A stretch of DNA of 64,000 bases from CAVROP01 sp050008495 (GCA_050008495.1 JBEKMN010000013.1:7885-71884), one strand, 5' to 3'. Positions 42,084 to 51,517 are shown, numbered from the stretch's first letter. Made by a program: numbers and translations. The notes: generated by a model not told the origin, from the letters alone.

Positions 42084-43461
42084 CCATCAGCGGGCCGAGC
42101 CTGGGCTTGTACGATCTCGCGTCGTAGAGGCTCCATGTTCCGTCGTATCGTCCTGCGGCCAGCCACTTGCCATCCGGACTGATGGCCAACGCATCCACCC
42201 AATCAGGTTGGCCAGGGAGTACTCCGACCGGGTCGAGGGTTGCCGCGTCGCGGAAACGGATGGAGCCGTCCGAGGAACTCGTGATAAGGGTTTTCCCGTC
42301 AGGCGACCAGACGATCTGAAGGATGCTGTCTTCGTCGGCGATGAGCGATTGCACCAGGCTACCTTCCTTGTCGCTGATCTTCCACACATGAATGGAGTTG
42401 TCGTAGCCGGCGCCTGCCAGATACTCCCCGGATGGCGAAAACGCAATGCCGGTAATTCCATCCAGCGCATCGTTCAACGTATACAGGCGTTCACCGGACG
42501 CCACATTCCAGATCTTGACGGTCCGATCCTGCGAGCCCGATGCCAGAAGTTTTCCATCCGGACTGAATGCCACGGCGAACACGGCATCAATGTGGTCGAG
42601 CAAGGTCTTCAGGTCCTTTCCGGTTTGGGCGTCCCAAATCTGGATGGATTTGTCGTAGCTGCCCGAAGCGACCAGCTTTCCATCGGGGCTGACCGCAAGG
42701 GAGTAGATGCAGTCCGCGTGGCCGCGCATCGTGCGCACGAGCGCGCCGGTAGCGACATCCCACACTTTGATTTCACCCCATTGCTGTGGCGGACCCCCGC
42801 CGGCCAGCAGTTGCTTGCCGTCGGGACTGAAGACAATCGACCTCACGTAGTCGGCGTGACCCTCCAGCGTGCGGATCACCTTGCCGTTGGAGGGATCGAT
42901 CATCCGAACTTCCCTGTAGCCGCCAACAGCAAGAATGCGTCCGTCGGGCGAGAACTTCAGGGACACGACGGGAGAAATCGCCGGCGCCTTCGGCTTGATA
43001 TCGGGAATGGCCAGGGGCGCGAGCGTCTGGGCAGCTTCGCCCGCGGCGGGACCCTTGGCCCCAGCTTCAATCCAAGCCTCTAGAGCGGCAATGTCCGCCG
43101 CTGGAAGCGGGTCGGTCCCAAACGGCATGCGAGGTTGAACTTTCCCCTCGAGCATCTGAACGAGCCTGCTCTGCTCGCTCTTGCCCGGAACAATCGCAGG
43201 CCCGTCTTTGCCGCCCTTCATCAGCAGGTCGTAGCTCTCCATAACAAATCCGCCCATCTTGGCGGCGCTGGAGTGGCAGGCCAGGCAGTTTTTCTGAAGA
43301 ATCGGCGCGATGTCGCTGCTGAAGGTCGGCGTTGAGGCAGCGCGGGCCGGCTGAATTCTGATCAAAGGCGAGAGTGCCAGCCACACGGAGACGAAGGCGA
43401 GACAAAGACACGGGAGAGATGCATGCCTTTCGCATCTGACAACCGCAGCCCTCTCCCGCAT
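42064..43461 (-). CDS. Exported cytochrome c-type domain fused to WD40 beta-propeller
   Basis: About 465 residues from ATG 43461, the most likely start; longer frames run into a dispersed repeat. The hydrophobic LPCLCLAFVSVWLALSPLI is a signal. TFSSDIAPILQKNCLACHSSAAKMGG is a planctomycete-type cytochrome c domain with a CxxCH heme site. From about residue 165, seven or so WD40-type blades follow: VVSLKFSPDGRILAVGG, VRSIVFSPDGKQLLAGG, IYSLAVSPDGKLVASGSYDKSIQIWD and AFSPDGKLLASGSQDRTVKIWN. It is probably a periplasmic electron-transfer or sensing scaffold. The C-terminal GSRQ and stop are repeat-derived. It is the third gene of the four-gene module. Confidence 0.85.
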   Translation of the reverse strand: MRERAAVVRCERHASLPCLCLAFVSVWLALSPLIRIQPARAASTPTFSSDIAPILQKNCLACHSSAAKMGGFVMESYDLLMKGGKDGPAIVPGKSEQSRLVQMLEGKVQPRMPFGTDPLPAADIAALEAWIEAGAKGPAAGEAAQTLAPLAIPDIKPKAPAISPVVSLKFSPDGRILAVGGYREVRMIDPSNGKVIRTLEGHADYVRSIVFSPDGKQLLAGGGPPQQWGEIKVWDVATGALVRTMRGHADCIYSLAVSPDGKLVASGSYDKSIQIWDAQTGKDLKTLLDHIDAVFAVAFSPDGKLLASGSQDRTVKIWNVASGERLYTLNDALDGITGIAFSPSGEYLAGAGYDNSIHVWKISDKEGSLVQSLIADEDSILQIVWSPDGKTLITSSSDGSIRFRDAATLDPVGVLPGQPDWVDALAISPDGKWLAAGRYDGTWSLYDARSYKPRLGPLMAEGSRQ

Positions 43462-43479
43462 GACGATGGCAGCCCTCTC

Positions 43480-43710
43480 CCCTGGGGAGAGGGTGGACCG
43501 CGACGGCGCCTTCTTCAGCCGGCGCGGGCCGGGTGAGGGGTTACTTCCGCTCGCACGCCACGTTATCCCGCTAGGAATTCGCATCCGTTCGCATCTCGGC
43601 CGAAAGTCGCCGCCGCAGCGGCGCCGAACCCGCCAACTGACCCCTCACCCGTCAGGCTCCGGCTGATGGAGGCGCCGGAATCTGACTCTCCCCAAGGGAG
43701 AGGGCGGTCC
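43480..43710. repeat. CCCTCTCCC-type palindromes between module genes
   Basis: CCCTCTCCCCTGGGGAGAGGG (about 43480) and CTCTCCCCAAGGGAGAGGG (about 43686) flank ACCCCTCACCCGTCAGGCTCC and GGGTGAGGGGTTACTTCC. The whole block is an inverted pair. It underlies the spurious N-terminal extension of the cytochrome-WD40 ORF. Confidence 0.75.
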
Positions 43711-43741
43711 ATGCAGGGGAGGGTCGGATTCGGGTGTTAAC

Positions 43742-46351
43742 TCAGTGGTTAAAAACAAACTCCTCGCTCGTCAGCAGTGCCCAGGACATGTCGGCCAGTG
43801 CCGCGCGCCGCGGGTTGGAGATTCCTTGCCCTTTCTCGCTCTCAGCTTCACGAAGCGCCTTCAATAGCGCAGCGCGCTCCGTCTCGGCCGGGTAGCGGCT
43901 GAGCGATGCCAGGTAAAGGTAATTCACGATCGCATCATCAGAAAAACCCAGTTTCATGAGCATATCGATCGAATTCCCGGCGTCGCGCAGCTTGTAGTTC
44001 AAAGTATCGCCGTTGATGATGTGCAGGGCCTGGGTGACGGTCGGAACCGAAGTGCGTTCGCTCTCGCGGGTCTGCTGGCGCGCCGGGCGGCCGAAGGCGG
44101 TGAGGAAGTAGGATCGCACCGCCGCGTCCGGCAACTGCAAGGCCCGAGTCCCGGGCGGATAGCCTTCAAACTTTTCGGGTTCCTGGGTCACCTGCGAGTA
44201 GGCATCCAGCAGGACTTCCGCGGGAAGCCTGCGAATCAAATAGTGCGAGTAATACTGCTGGTCCTGCGCGTTCTGATCGTTCGGGCGTGAGGAGGCCTGA
44301 TAGGTTGCGGACTCCAGGATGGTCTCCACAAGATAGTCAATATCATAATTGTGTTTAATGAAGTCCTTAACCAATGCATCGAGCAGCTCGGCGTTGGTGG
44401 CTGGATTCGTGTCCCGCATATCGTCCGCCGGTTCCACCAGGCCGCGGCCCATCAGGCTTCGCCACACGCGGTTCACAATCGCCCGTGCAAAGAAAGGATT
44501 CTCAGGTGAGGTCAGCCAATTGGCAAAATAGAGGCGTGGGTCCTGGGGCAAATCCACAGGCAAAGCCGCGGCGGCCAGCGGCTTGGGCGGCAGCGGCTTC
44601 GTGTACCGGTCGTCGGTAAACTGTCCCCAGGGATTCGAGTAGACCGTCACGTCCTCGAAGACGGGGCCAACGCCGACGCGCGAGATGGTGCGGCCGGAAG
44701 TCTTCAGCCGCACTCGCGCGAAGAGGTTGGCCATGCCGTAGTAGTCCTTCTGGGTCCACTTCGCAAGCGGGTGATTGTGGCAATGGGCGCAGGTAATCGT
44801 GATGCCGAGGAACGCTTGGGCCATATTCTCCGAGATATCAAGCGGGTCGCGGTGGATGGCCCAGTAGTTCGCCGCGCCGTTCTCACGCGCATTGCCCGTC
44901 GCCGTGACGATTTCGTTGACGAACTGATTCCAGGGCTTGTCGGCAGCCACGCTTTCGCGAATCCAGTTGTAGTAGCTCCACATCCCCTCGTCCGAGAGAT
45001 GATTGCTCGAGACCAGCAGCAGGTCAGACCACTTGTAAGCCCAGTAGTCGACGAACTCCGGCCGGCGCATTAACTGTTCGATCAGCAGTTTGCGCTTCTC
45101 TGGCGCAGCGTCGTTCAGGAATCGCTCGACCTCGGCGGGGGCAGGAAGAATTCCGGCCGCATCCAGGTACACCCGGCGGATGAACTCGGCATCGCCGGCC
45201 GGGGGAGAAGGGGGAATGTGGAGCACCTGGAGGTGCTTCAAAATGTCGTCGTCGATGTAATTGTGCCGCGGCGCATTCTTGTACACGTCGGCGCTGATGT
45301 TGTAGGCATAGGGAATACGCAGGCGGGCGAAGGTGACGCGACTCTGGTACCAGACAGTGACCGGGGCCTCGCCGTAGCCGTGCATCTTTACGTGCCCATC
45401 CTGATCCACCGCCGCCACACCTTCGTCCCCGCTGTCATATTTCGCCCAGCGCGTGACGTCCTCTCGGTGGCCATCGGTGAAGACGGCGGTGACAACGAGT
45501 TGCTGCTCCGCCTCAGGTCGAAGCGAAGCCTCGTTGGGCAACACTTCGATGCTCGCCACACCCGGGTCGGACTCCCGCGGTTTGGGCATGCCGTCCGCGA
45601 TCCAGCCGGAAATGACCTGATACTCCGTCGAGCCCACCGCGAAACGCTTGCCGCCGCCGTGCGGAATGGTCAGCGTGGGCTTGAGAAGAATCAGGCTCCT
45701 GGCGGGTTCGATCCGCTCAGTGCGGCGCGCCAGCGCCTGGTGGGTAAGCGTGTAATAATCCGTTTCCGGGTCGTATCCACGGAGAGTGAGCTTGAACCCG
45801 TTCTTCCCTGCCGCGGCCCCGTGGCATGCGCCTTGGTTGCATCCCACTTTGGTCATGACCGGGATAACATCATTGCGGAAGCTCCACTCGAACGGCGCGG
45901 AGAACTTTGAAACCTCAACGCTCGCGGCGCCGCGCTGTCCGCGGAAGGCGGCCGTAAGGGTGGTGCGCCCGTCGGACTGCGGCCAAACCAGTCCTTCCTG
46001 ATCCACGCGAGCGATCCCGGAATCAGCGGAAGTAATCTGAGCCTCAGCCGTCACGTCTTCCTGGCGGCCATCCACGAAAGTCGCCTCGACGACCACGCGC
46101 TGTGTATAGCGAGGGCCACTGATGGAGATCGAGGATGGCAGGACTTCCAGTTTGCTGACGCCGACGCCCTTGAACGTTGTGTGCGCAACGACCGGGCGCA
46201 CGGCAGTTGTGGGCTGCTTTGAGGGGCCGCTCATGTCCGTTTGGTGGTAAGGCTGGTCGGCTGGTTGATGTGTTTGGGCCCAAAATATAGCACCGCTCGC
46301 AGCAACCAGGAAGGCCAAAAGAACGGAAGAAATGACGCAAAGCTTACGCAT
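43742..46351 (-). CDS. Exported DUF1549/DUF1553 cytochrome-like protein
   Basis: 869 residues from ATG 46351 (GGAGAAG upstream). The signal/anchor is MRKLCVISSVLLAFLVAASG. Two bacterial Ig-like (Big2) segments are seen (VSKLEVLPSSISISG ... EDVTAEAQITSADS; EDVTRWAKYDSGDEG). GCNQGACHGAAAGKNGFKL (planctomycete cytochrome motif) lies between them. DUF1549 (FIRRVYLDAAGILPAPAEVERFL ... FVDYWAYKWSDLL) is followed by ITCAHCHNHPLAKWTQKDYY (CxxCH) and DUF1553 (PFFARAIVNRVWRSLMGRGLVEPADDMRDTNPATN ... ALADMSWALLTSEEFVFNH). It is probably a secreted multi-heme or heme-linked enzyme; the reaction is unknown. It is the second gene of the module. Confidence 0.9.
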   Translation of the reverse strand: MRKLCVISSVLLAFLVAASGAIFWAQTHQPADQPYHQTDMSGPSKQPTTAVRPVVAHTTFKGVGVSKLEVLPSSISISGPRYTQRVVVEATFVDGRQEDVTAEAQITSADSGIARVDQEGLVWPQSDGRTTLTAAFRGQRGAASVEVSKFSAPFEWSFRNDVIPVMTKVGCNQGACHGAAAGKNGFKLTLRGYDPETDYYTLTHQALARRTERIEPARSLILLKPTLTIPHGGGKRFAVGSTEYQVISGWIADGMPKPRESDPGVASIEVLPNEASLRPEAEQQLVVTAVFTDGHREDVTRWAKYDSGDEGVAAVDQDGHVKMHGYGEAPVTVWYQSRVTFARLRIPYAYNISADVYKNAPRHNYIDDDILKHLQVLHIPPSPPAGDAEFIRRVYLDAAGILPAPAEVERFLNDAAPEKRKLLIEQLMRRPEFVDYWAYKWSDLLLVSSNHLSDEGMWSYYNWIRESVAADKPWNQFVNEIVTATGNARENGAANYWAIHRDPLDISENMAQAFLGITITCAHCHNHPLAKWTQKDYYGMANLFARVRLKTSGRTISRVGVGPVFEDVTVYSNPWGQFTDDRYTKPLPPKPLAAAALPVDLPQDPRLYFANWLTSPENPFFARAIVNRVWRSLMGRGLVEPADDMRDTNPATNAELLDALVKDFIKHNYDIDYLVETILESATYQASSRPNDQNAQDQQYYSHYLIRRLPAEVLLDAYSQVTQEPEKFEGYPPGTRALQLPDAAVRSYFLTAFGRPARQQTRESERTSVPTVTQALHIINGDTLNYKLRDAGNSIDMLMKLGFSDDAIVNYLYLASLSRYPAETERAALLKALREAESEKGQGISNPRRAALADMSWALLTSEEFVFNH

Positions 46352-46394
46352 ACTGTTTTTCTTCTCCGTGCCCTTTGTGACCCGGAAAAAGCAC

Positions 46395-46433
46395 AACACA
46401 GAGGACACTGAGATTCTCCGTGTTCTCTGTGTT
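46395..46433. repeat. Inverted repeat upstream of the DUF1553 gene
   Basis: AACACAGAGGACACTGAGA (46395-46413) is followed directly by TTCTCCGTGTTCTCTGTGTT (46414-46433). Further CAGAGGACACGGAGA words follow to 46465, and TAGGGGCAACC/GGTAGGGGCGG words occur at 46480-46560. Confidence 0.75.
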
Positions 46434-46557
46434 AAGTCTTTGAGTCGCAGAGGACACGGAGACATCCGTCGACTTCACTCGTAGGGGCAACCTTTGTGGT
46501 TGCCCTGGGCGGCCAGCAAGCTGACGCAAGACGGTAGGGGCGGTTCGCGAACCGCCA

Positions 46558-47937
46558 CTACGTCAGCAATTCGGTGATCGGATCGAACCCGTGATCGACA
46601 ACCCGGACCTCTCGCCCCTGGGGTGTTTTCATGATGAAGTCGAGGGGTATGCCCAGGGCCGTGTAAACCGTAGCCGCGACGTGGGAGGGCATGACGGCGC
46701 GGTCCTTGGGCGCGCCTCCGATCATGTCCGAGGAGCCCACAATCTGGCCGCCCTTGATGCCTCCGCCTGCAAGCACAACGGTCCAGCATTGCGGCCAATG
46801 GTCCCGCCCGCCCGCCGGATTGATGCGCGGCGTGCGGCCGAATTCCCCGGTGGACAGGACCAGCGTGGCGTCCAGCAGCCCGCGGTCGCTCAAATCCTCG
46901 AGCAAAGAGCTGTAGGCATTGTCAAACATCGGGCCTATTTGATCGCGGTAGCAACTGATCGGGCTGAAAGGCGCCGAACCGTGAATGTCCCAGGTGATTT
47001 CATTGAAGACGGTTTCGAACATGTTCACGGTCACGAAGCGGACGCCGCGCTCCACTAGCCGGCGCGCCAGCAGGCAGCCCTGGCCGAAGCGGTTCATGCC
47101 GTAACGCTTGCGAACTTCCTCGGGCTCCTGGGCCAGGTCGAAGGCTTCCCTCGCCGTGGCCGAGGTCATGAGGGTGTACGCTTGATGGAAAGTCGAGTCC
47201 ATCAGCTTTGCATCCTGATCGGTTTTCTCAAAGTAGCTCACCGACTGGTCGATCACCTGGCGCCAATCGCGGCGGCGATCGACACGCACGGCGGAGATGT
47301 AATCCGGCGGAAGCATGTCCGGCACTTTGAAGTTCGGGTCGGAAGGATCGGCGTTGAGAACAAACGGATCGAAGGCCTTGCCGAGGAAACCGGCTGTGTC
47401 GCCGTGCGGCAGATTGCCGCCCAACGCGCCGATGGTGAATGGAATCAACACATTGGGCGGCATGTCGCCCTTGGGCCCCTTCTCCAGCCGCAACACGCAA
47501 CCATAATTCGGGGATTCCAGGCCACCTTGGAACAGCCGCCCCGTCTGCATCATCTGGCAGCCGGTGTCGTGCACAGCCGCGGCGGTGTGATAAACGGACC
47601 GCAGCAGGGCGAATTTGTCCGCATGCTTGGCCATGCGCGGGAAAATCTCGGAGATCTCAATGCCCGACACGTTGGTCTTGATCGGCTTGTAGGGGCCGCG
47701 GATTTCGGCGGGGGCTTCGGGCTTCATATCCCAGGTGTCAATCTGGCTGGGCCCGCCCACCAGCATAAGCTGGATGCAGTTGATGTCCTTGTTGGATTTC
47801 ACGGCGCCGCGAGCCTTCAGGCTGAAGAACTCGGGCATGGTTAATCCCAGGAAGGCTATCGTGCCGGCATGAAGGAAGTCACGGCGCGTAACGCCGTCGC
47901 AGAAGTGAACTTTCTTGTCAGCATCGAGCCTGAACAT
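46558..47937 (-). CDS. Exported DUF1501 protein (alkaline phosphatase/sulfatase-like fold)
   Basis: 459 residues from ATG 47937 (GGGAG 9 nt upstream); a GTG 6 bp earlier is too close to that site. The twin-arginine signal is TRRDFLHAGTIAFLGLTMPEF. The DUF1501 core shows INCIQLMLVGGPSQIDTWDMKPEAP, LLRSVYH, HDTGCQMMQTGRL, GMNRFGQGCLLARRLVERGVRFVTVN, WDIHGS and LVLSTGEFGRTPRIN. It is related in fold to alkaline phosphatase and sulfatases. The enzymatic activity is unproven. First gene of the module (DUF1501, DUF1549/1553, cytochrome-WD40, PPC), with its own promoter. Confidence 0.92.
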   Translation of the reverse strand: MFRLDADKKVHFCDGVTRRDFLHAGTIAFLGLTMPEFFSLKARGAVKSNKDINCIQLMLVGGPSQIDTWDMKPEAPAEIRGPYKPIKTNVSGIEISEIFPRMAKHADKFALLRSVYHTAAAVHDTGCQMMQTGRLFQGGLESPNYGCVLRLEKGPKGDMPPNVLIPFTIGALGGNLPHGDTAGFLGKAFDPFVLNADPSDPNFKVPDMLPPDYISAVRVDRRRDWRQVIDQSVSYFEKTDQDAKLMDSTFHQAYTLMTSATAREAFDLAQEPEEVRKRYGMNRFGQGCLLARRLVERGVRFVTVNMFETVFNEITWDIHGSAPFSPISCYRDQIGPMFDNAYSSLLEDLSDRGLLDATLVLSTGEFGRTPRINPAGGRDHWPQCWTVVLAGGGIKGGQIVGSSDMIGGAPKDRAVMPSHVAATVYTALGIPLDFIMKTPQGREVRVVDHGFDPITELLT

Positions 47938-47992
47938 GGACACGGCTCCCGGAAGCTGTCGATATGAAAGGCGCAGCCCTGCACCTATGCAT

Positions 47993-48022
47993 ATCCTAGT
48001 TTAACGCTGTCCTGAGTGTCAA
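47993..48022 (-). promoter_or_regulatory. Candidate promoter for the DUF1501 module
   Basis: On the minus strand TTGACA (48022-48017) and TAGGAT (47998-47993) are separated by 18 bp, with a leader of about 50 nt. Confidence 0.5.
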
Positions 48023-48118
48023 TCGAAACGATGCTTAGGATTCATCTTCCAGCCAATGATCTTGCGCGGTCAGCGGCTCTGCCGCACGTGCCAATCAAAC
48101 GAGATGTCGGAACTCCAG

Positions 48119-48171
48119 AGGCGCGGGCGGTATCCCTCCACGACAGCGGCCGGGACGCCCGCGCTACCTCT
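48119..48171. repeat. GCGCGGGC palindrome
   Basis: GGCGCGGGCGGTATCCCTCC ... GCCGGGACGCCCGCGCTACC has complementary arms and is related to the element at 4258-4340. The rest of 47938-48358 holds the module promoter and no visible gene. Confidence 0.6.
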
Positions 48172-48358
48172 CGGCCTCTTGGCCTGAATTGACACCCCCT
48201 TGTCTTTGCAGCTATCCTGAGCCATGGCTCGCTCGCGCGCATCTAATCCAACAGCCGCCTGCTGCGCATTGAGAGCGTTTCTCCGAGGATTGAGCCGGCC
48301 TCCACACTAATTGTCCTAAATGGTGGAACATGCGGGGGGGCGAGGAGCCAAAAGGTCT

Positions 48359-49360
48359 ATGAGATTACGTTCGACGAACGCGAGGAATTGGTTGCGCAAC
48401 CTGCCCCGCCTGATTGCGTTGCCGATTCTCCAGGCGCCGGAAGAGGCGTTGATGGGGGGCCAGGCAGTCATTGAGGGTGTCATGATGCGCTCCCCGCACA
48501 GCTATGCAGTAGCGGTGCGTCAGCCCGGCGGCACGATCGCAGTGTCCAAGGACTACCTGGAAAAGCCGTCTGAAAAGCATCCTTGGCTGAAATACCCGCT
48601 CCTGCGGGGGCTGGGGGTCCTGGGGCAGGCGATGGTGCTCGGCATCCGGGCGCTGCGTTACTCCGCTGAACAAGCGATGGATGAACCGGGGAAACCCGCC
48701 CAAGCCGACAAGAAGGTCGAGCTGAGCAACTGGCTTCTGGCCGCGAACCTGGTGCTGTCGTTGGGGTTCTTTGTTTTTTTCTATAAGTATGTGCCGCTTT
48801 CGCTGGCCACGCTGATCAGCCGGCGTTACCCCGCGGCGGGCAACCTGCTGATATTCAACTTCCTGGACGGAATAATTCGCATCGTGTTGTTCCTGGGCTT
48901 CCTCTTTTTCATTTCGCAATGGAAGGAAATCCGGCGGATCTTTGAATACCACGGGGCCGAGCACAAGGTGGTGTGGGCGTTCGAAAAGCGGGGCGCAATT
49001 GACGTCGAGACGGCGCGCGGCTGCACGCGCTTCCACCCCCGCTGCGGAACCAGCTTTCTGCTGGTGGTGATGGCCATCGCCATGGTGTTTTATATGTTCC
49101 TGCCCTTCCGCTCCTTTGGTATGCGGTTCGTGGGGCGCCTGGCGCTGCTGCCGGTGATTGCGGGCGTCTCCTACGAATTCATCCGCTATGCGGCAAAATC
49201 ACAAGGGAAGTTGTGGCGTTGGGCGGCGCAGCCGGGACTCTGGCTGCAACGCGTGACCACACGCGAGCCGGACGATAGCCAACTCGAGACTGCGATTAAG
49301 GCCATCGACACCGCCATGGAGCTCGAGAAAGCGCGCGGCGGGGAGCTGGTGGTGGCGTAG
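48359..49360 (+). CDS. DUF1385 integral membrane protein
   Basis: About 333 residues from ATG 48359 (GGAGCCAAAAGG upstream). MGGQAVIEGVMMRSPHSYAVAVR is the family signature, followed by LLRGLGVLGQAMVLGIRALRYSAEQA. About four hydrophobic helices follow, then EYHGAEHKVVWAFEKR and TRFHPRCGTSFLLVVMAIAMV. The function is unknown; DUF1385 genes often adjoin prfA and prmC, as here. The metal-like residues HGAEH and HPRCG are intact. The TAG stop is the first triplet of a word repeat (TAGGCAGTGGGCAGG). Confidence 0.9.
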   Translation: MRLRSTNARNWLRNLPRLIALPILQAPEEALMGGQAVIEGVMMRSPHSYAVAVRQPGGTIAVSKDYLEKPSEKHPWLKYPLLRGLGVLGQAMVLGIRALRYSAEQAMDEPGKPAQADKKVELSNWLLAANLVLSLGFFVFFYKYVPLSLATLISRRYPAAGNLLIFNFLDGIIRIVLFLGFLFFISQWKEIRRIFEYHGAEHKVVWAFEKRGAIDVETARGCTRFHPRCGTSFLLVVMAIAMVFYMFLPFRSFGMRFVGRLALLPVIAGVSYEFIRYAAKSQGKLWRWAAQPGLWLQRVTTREPDDSQLETAIKAIDTAMELEKARGGELVVA

Positions 49361-49450
49361 GCAGTGGGCAGGCAGATGGACAAGTGGGCACTGCCGATCC
49401 GCCCAGGCGGCTACCTGCCCACCTGCCCACCTGCCGATTTGCCTACTGCC
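49358..49450. repeat. Word-type hairpin beginning at the DUF1385 stop
   Basis: The left arm is TAGGCAGTGGGCAGGCAG with GTGGGCACTGCCG. The right arm is CTACCTGCCCACCTGCCC, ACCTGCCGATTTGCC and TACTGCC. It uses the same word family as 41999-42083. It ends 17 bp before prfA. Confidence 0.9.
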
Positions 49451-49467
49451 TCATCATTTGGTGGAAA

Positions 49468-50553
49468 ATGCACTTCTTAGATAAACTCGCAGAAATCGAA
49501 AGAAAGTACGAAGAGCTGACGGCGCAACTCGGAGACCCGGACGTGCTGGCGGACCAGTCCCTTTACCAGAAGAGCGCCAAAGCGCACTCGGAGCTCAGGG
49601 AAGTTGTCGAGAAGTACCGCGAGTGGAAGGGCATCCGCAAAGGGCTGGAAGAAACCAAAGCGCTGCTCGAGGAAGCCTCCACCGACCTCGAGATGAAAGC
49701 GCTGGCGCACGAAGAACTCAGCGACCTGGAGAAGCGGCGGGCGGACGTGGAAGAGGAACTCAGAATCCTACTGCTTCCCAAAGATCCGAACGACGAGAAA
49801 AACGTGGTCCTCGAGATCCGCGCCGGCACCGGCGGGGACGAGGCCTCTCTGTTTGCGCAGGAAATCTTCCGCATGTACAACCGCTATGCCGAATCGCAAG
49901 GCTGGCGGGTGGAAGTGCTCTCCACCAGCCTCTCGGGCATCGGCGGCGTCAAAGAGGTCATCGCCCTGATCGAAGGCCAGAAGGTTTACAGCAAGCTCAA
50001 GTATGAGAGCGGCGTGCACCGCGTGCAGCGCGTGCCAGCCACCGAGCAGCAGGGCCGTATCCACACCTCGGCCATAACCGTAGCCGTGCTTCCGGAAGCC
50101 GATGAAGTCGAAATTGAAATTGACCCCAAAGATCTCCGCATCGATACCTTCTGCTCCTCCGGGCCGGGCGGCCAATCGGTGAACACCACTTATTCGGCGG
50201 TGCGCATCACTCACCTGCCCACCGGAATGGTGGTCTCCTGCCAGGACGAGAAATCGCAGATCAAGAATCGCGCCAAGGGACTTCGCGTGCTGCGCTCGCG
50301 TCTTTATGAGATGAAACTCCAGGAGCAGCAGAAACAGATCACGGAAGAGCGCCGCTCCATGGTCGGCACGGGAGACCGAAGCGAGAAGATCCGGACCTAC
50401 AACTTTCCCCAGAATCGCCTGACGGATCACCGTATCGGGCTCACCATTCATCAGCTCGACCGAGTGATGGATGGAAAGATCGAAGACATCATCGAGGCGC
50501 TGATCGCATACTTTCAGGCGGAGAAGATGAAACAGGCGACGGTGGCAGCGTGA
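49468..50553 (+). CDS. prfA: Peptide chain release factor 1
   Basis: 361 residues from ATG 49468; the frame to 49384 is repeat DNA. The N-terminal coiled domain is MHFLDKLAEIERKYEELTAQLGD. AGTGGDEASLFA, VHRVQRVPATEQQGRIHTS and SSGPGGQSVNTTYSAVRITHLP follow, with GGQ at 234-236, matching the known RF1 position. Release at UAA and UAG. The start region has only GGTGGA as a possible ribosome-binding site. prmC, which methylates the GGQ glutamine, follows 79 bp later. Confidence 0.97.
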   Translation: MHFLDKLAEIERKYEELTAQLGDPDVLADQSLYQKSAKAHSELREVVEKYREWKGIRKGLEETKALLEEASTDLEMKALAHEELSDLEKRRADVEEELRILLLPKDPNDEKNVVLEIRAGTGGDEASLFAQEIFRMYNRYAESQGWRVEVLSTSLSGIGGVKEVIALIEGQKVYSKLKYESGVHRVQRVPATEQQGRIHTSAITVAVLPEADEVEIEIDPKDLRIDTFCSSGPGGQSVNTTYSAVRITHLPTGMVVSCQDEKSQIKNRAKGLRVLRSRLYEMKLQEQQKQITEERRSMVGTGDRSEKIRTYNFPQNRLTDHRIGLTIHQLDRVMDGKIEDIIEALIAYFQAEKMKQATVAA

Positions 50554-50559
50554 AGAAAA

Positions 50560-50622
50560 GTTGTCAGTCGTCAGTTGTCAGTTCAGATTGACTGAAAACT
50601 GATGACTGAAAACTGAGAACTG
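50560..50622. repeat. Word-type hairpin between prfA and prmC
   Basis: GTTGTCAGTCGTCAGTTGTC on the left pairs with GACTGAAAACTGATGACTG then AAAACTGAGAACTG on the right. The same CAGTCGTCAGTT words occur at 58768-58852. Confidence 0.85.
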
Positions 50623-50632
50623 CCCTTCCGCT

Positions 50633-51517
50633 ATGCAGCTGCGAACTGCACTAAAGACCGGCCTCGAGTCCCTCCTTCAAAACCAGGTTCCTTCCGCCCA
50701 ACTCGCCGCCGAACTGCTGTTGATGCACGTTCTCGATTGCGACCGCGCTTTTCTCCACTCGAACGCCGGGCTAGAACTGCCCGTGGAGAAAGCCCAGTGC
50801 TACTTCGAGCTGATTGACGAGCGATGTACCGGCAAGCCGACGCAATACATCATCGGCCATCAGGAATTCTGGGGGCTCGATTTCGAGGTCAATCCCGACG
50901 TCCTGATTCCGCGGCCTGAAACCGAACACGCGGTAGAGCAAGTGCTGGAACTGGCGCGCCGCAGCGGATGGCCAAAAGACGCCCGGCTGCGCATCGTAGA
51001 CGTAGGGACCGGCTCCGGGTGCATCGCCCTGGCGCTGGCTTCCGAGTTGCCTCGCGCCATCCTTTTCGGCGCCGACATCTCCAGGCTGGCGCTAGTGGTG
51101 GCCTCGCGAAACGCGGTCCGTCTGCACATGCCGGAGCGCGTCAAATTCCTCGAGAGTGATCTCCTGGGTCGCCTTCTTGATAAGGATTTCGTTGGCACCT
51201 TTGATATTGTGGTTGCAAATCCGCCTTACGTCGGGGAGGGCGATCTCGATAGGGTACAGCGGGAGGTGCGCGAATTCGAACCCCGCATCGCTTGGGGAAA
51301 CCTCGAGCGCGGCGACGAAATCTATGCCCGGCTCTTCCCGCAGGCTTTGGAGGTGCTTAAGCCCGGCGGCTTCGTAGTGGTCGAGATTGGCTACAATATG
51401 CGCGACCAGGTGCTCCCCCTCCTCGGCCCAGGTTGGACGGAAATCGAAGTCACGCCGGATTTGGCCGGCATTCCGCGCGTAGTAAGCGCACGAAAGAAAC
51501 AGTCGGATGCCCCGTGA
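50633..51517 (+). CDS. prmC: Release factor glutamine methyltransferase
   Basis: 294 residues. The N-terminal helical domain (LAAELLLMHVLDCDRAFL ... GKPTQYIIGHQEFWGLDFEV) precedes the AdoMet fold: VLIPRPETEHAVE, IVDVGTGSGCIALALASELP, and the catalytic NPPY at about residues 196-199 (VVANPPYVGEGD). It methylates the Gln of the GGQ motif in release factors. prfA-prmC pairing is widely conserved. Confidence 0.96.
   Translation: MQLRTALKTGLESLLQNQVPSAQLAAELLLMHVLDCDRAFLHSNAGLELPVEKAQCYFELIDERCTGKPTQYIIGHQEFWGLDFEVNPDVLIPRPETEHAVEQVLELARRSGWPKDARLRIVDVGTGSGCIALALASELPRAILFGADISRLALVVASRNAVRLHMPERVKFLESDLLGRLLDKDFVGTFDIVVANPPYVGEGDLDRVQREVREFEPRIAWGNLERGDEIYARLFPQALEVLKPGGFVVVEIGYNMRDQVLPLLGPGWTEIEVTPDLAGIPRVVSARKKQSDAP

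Noticed and set aside
43461..43584. Longer start for the cytochrome-WD40 gene
   Set aside because: The extra residues are translated from the CCCTCTCCC palindrome and break the signal peptide logic.
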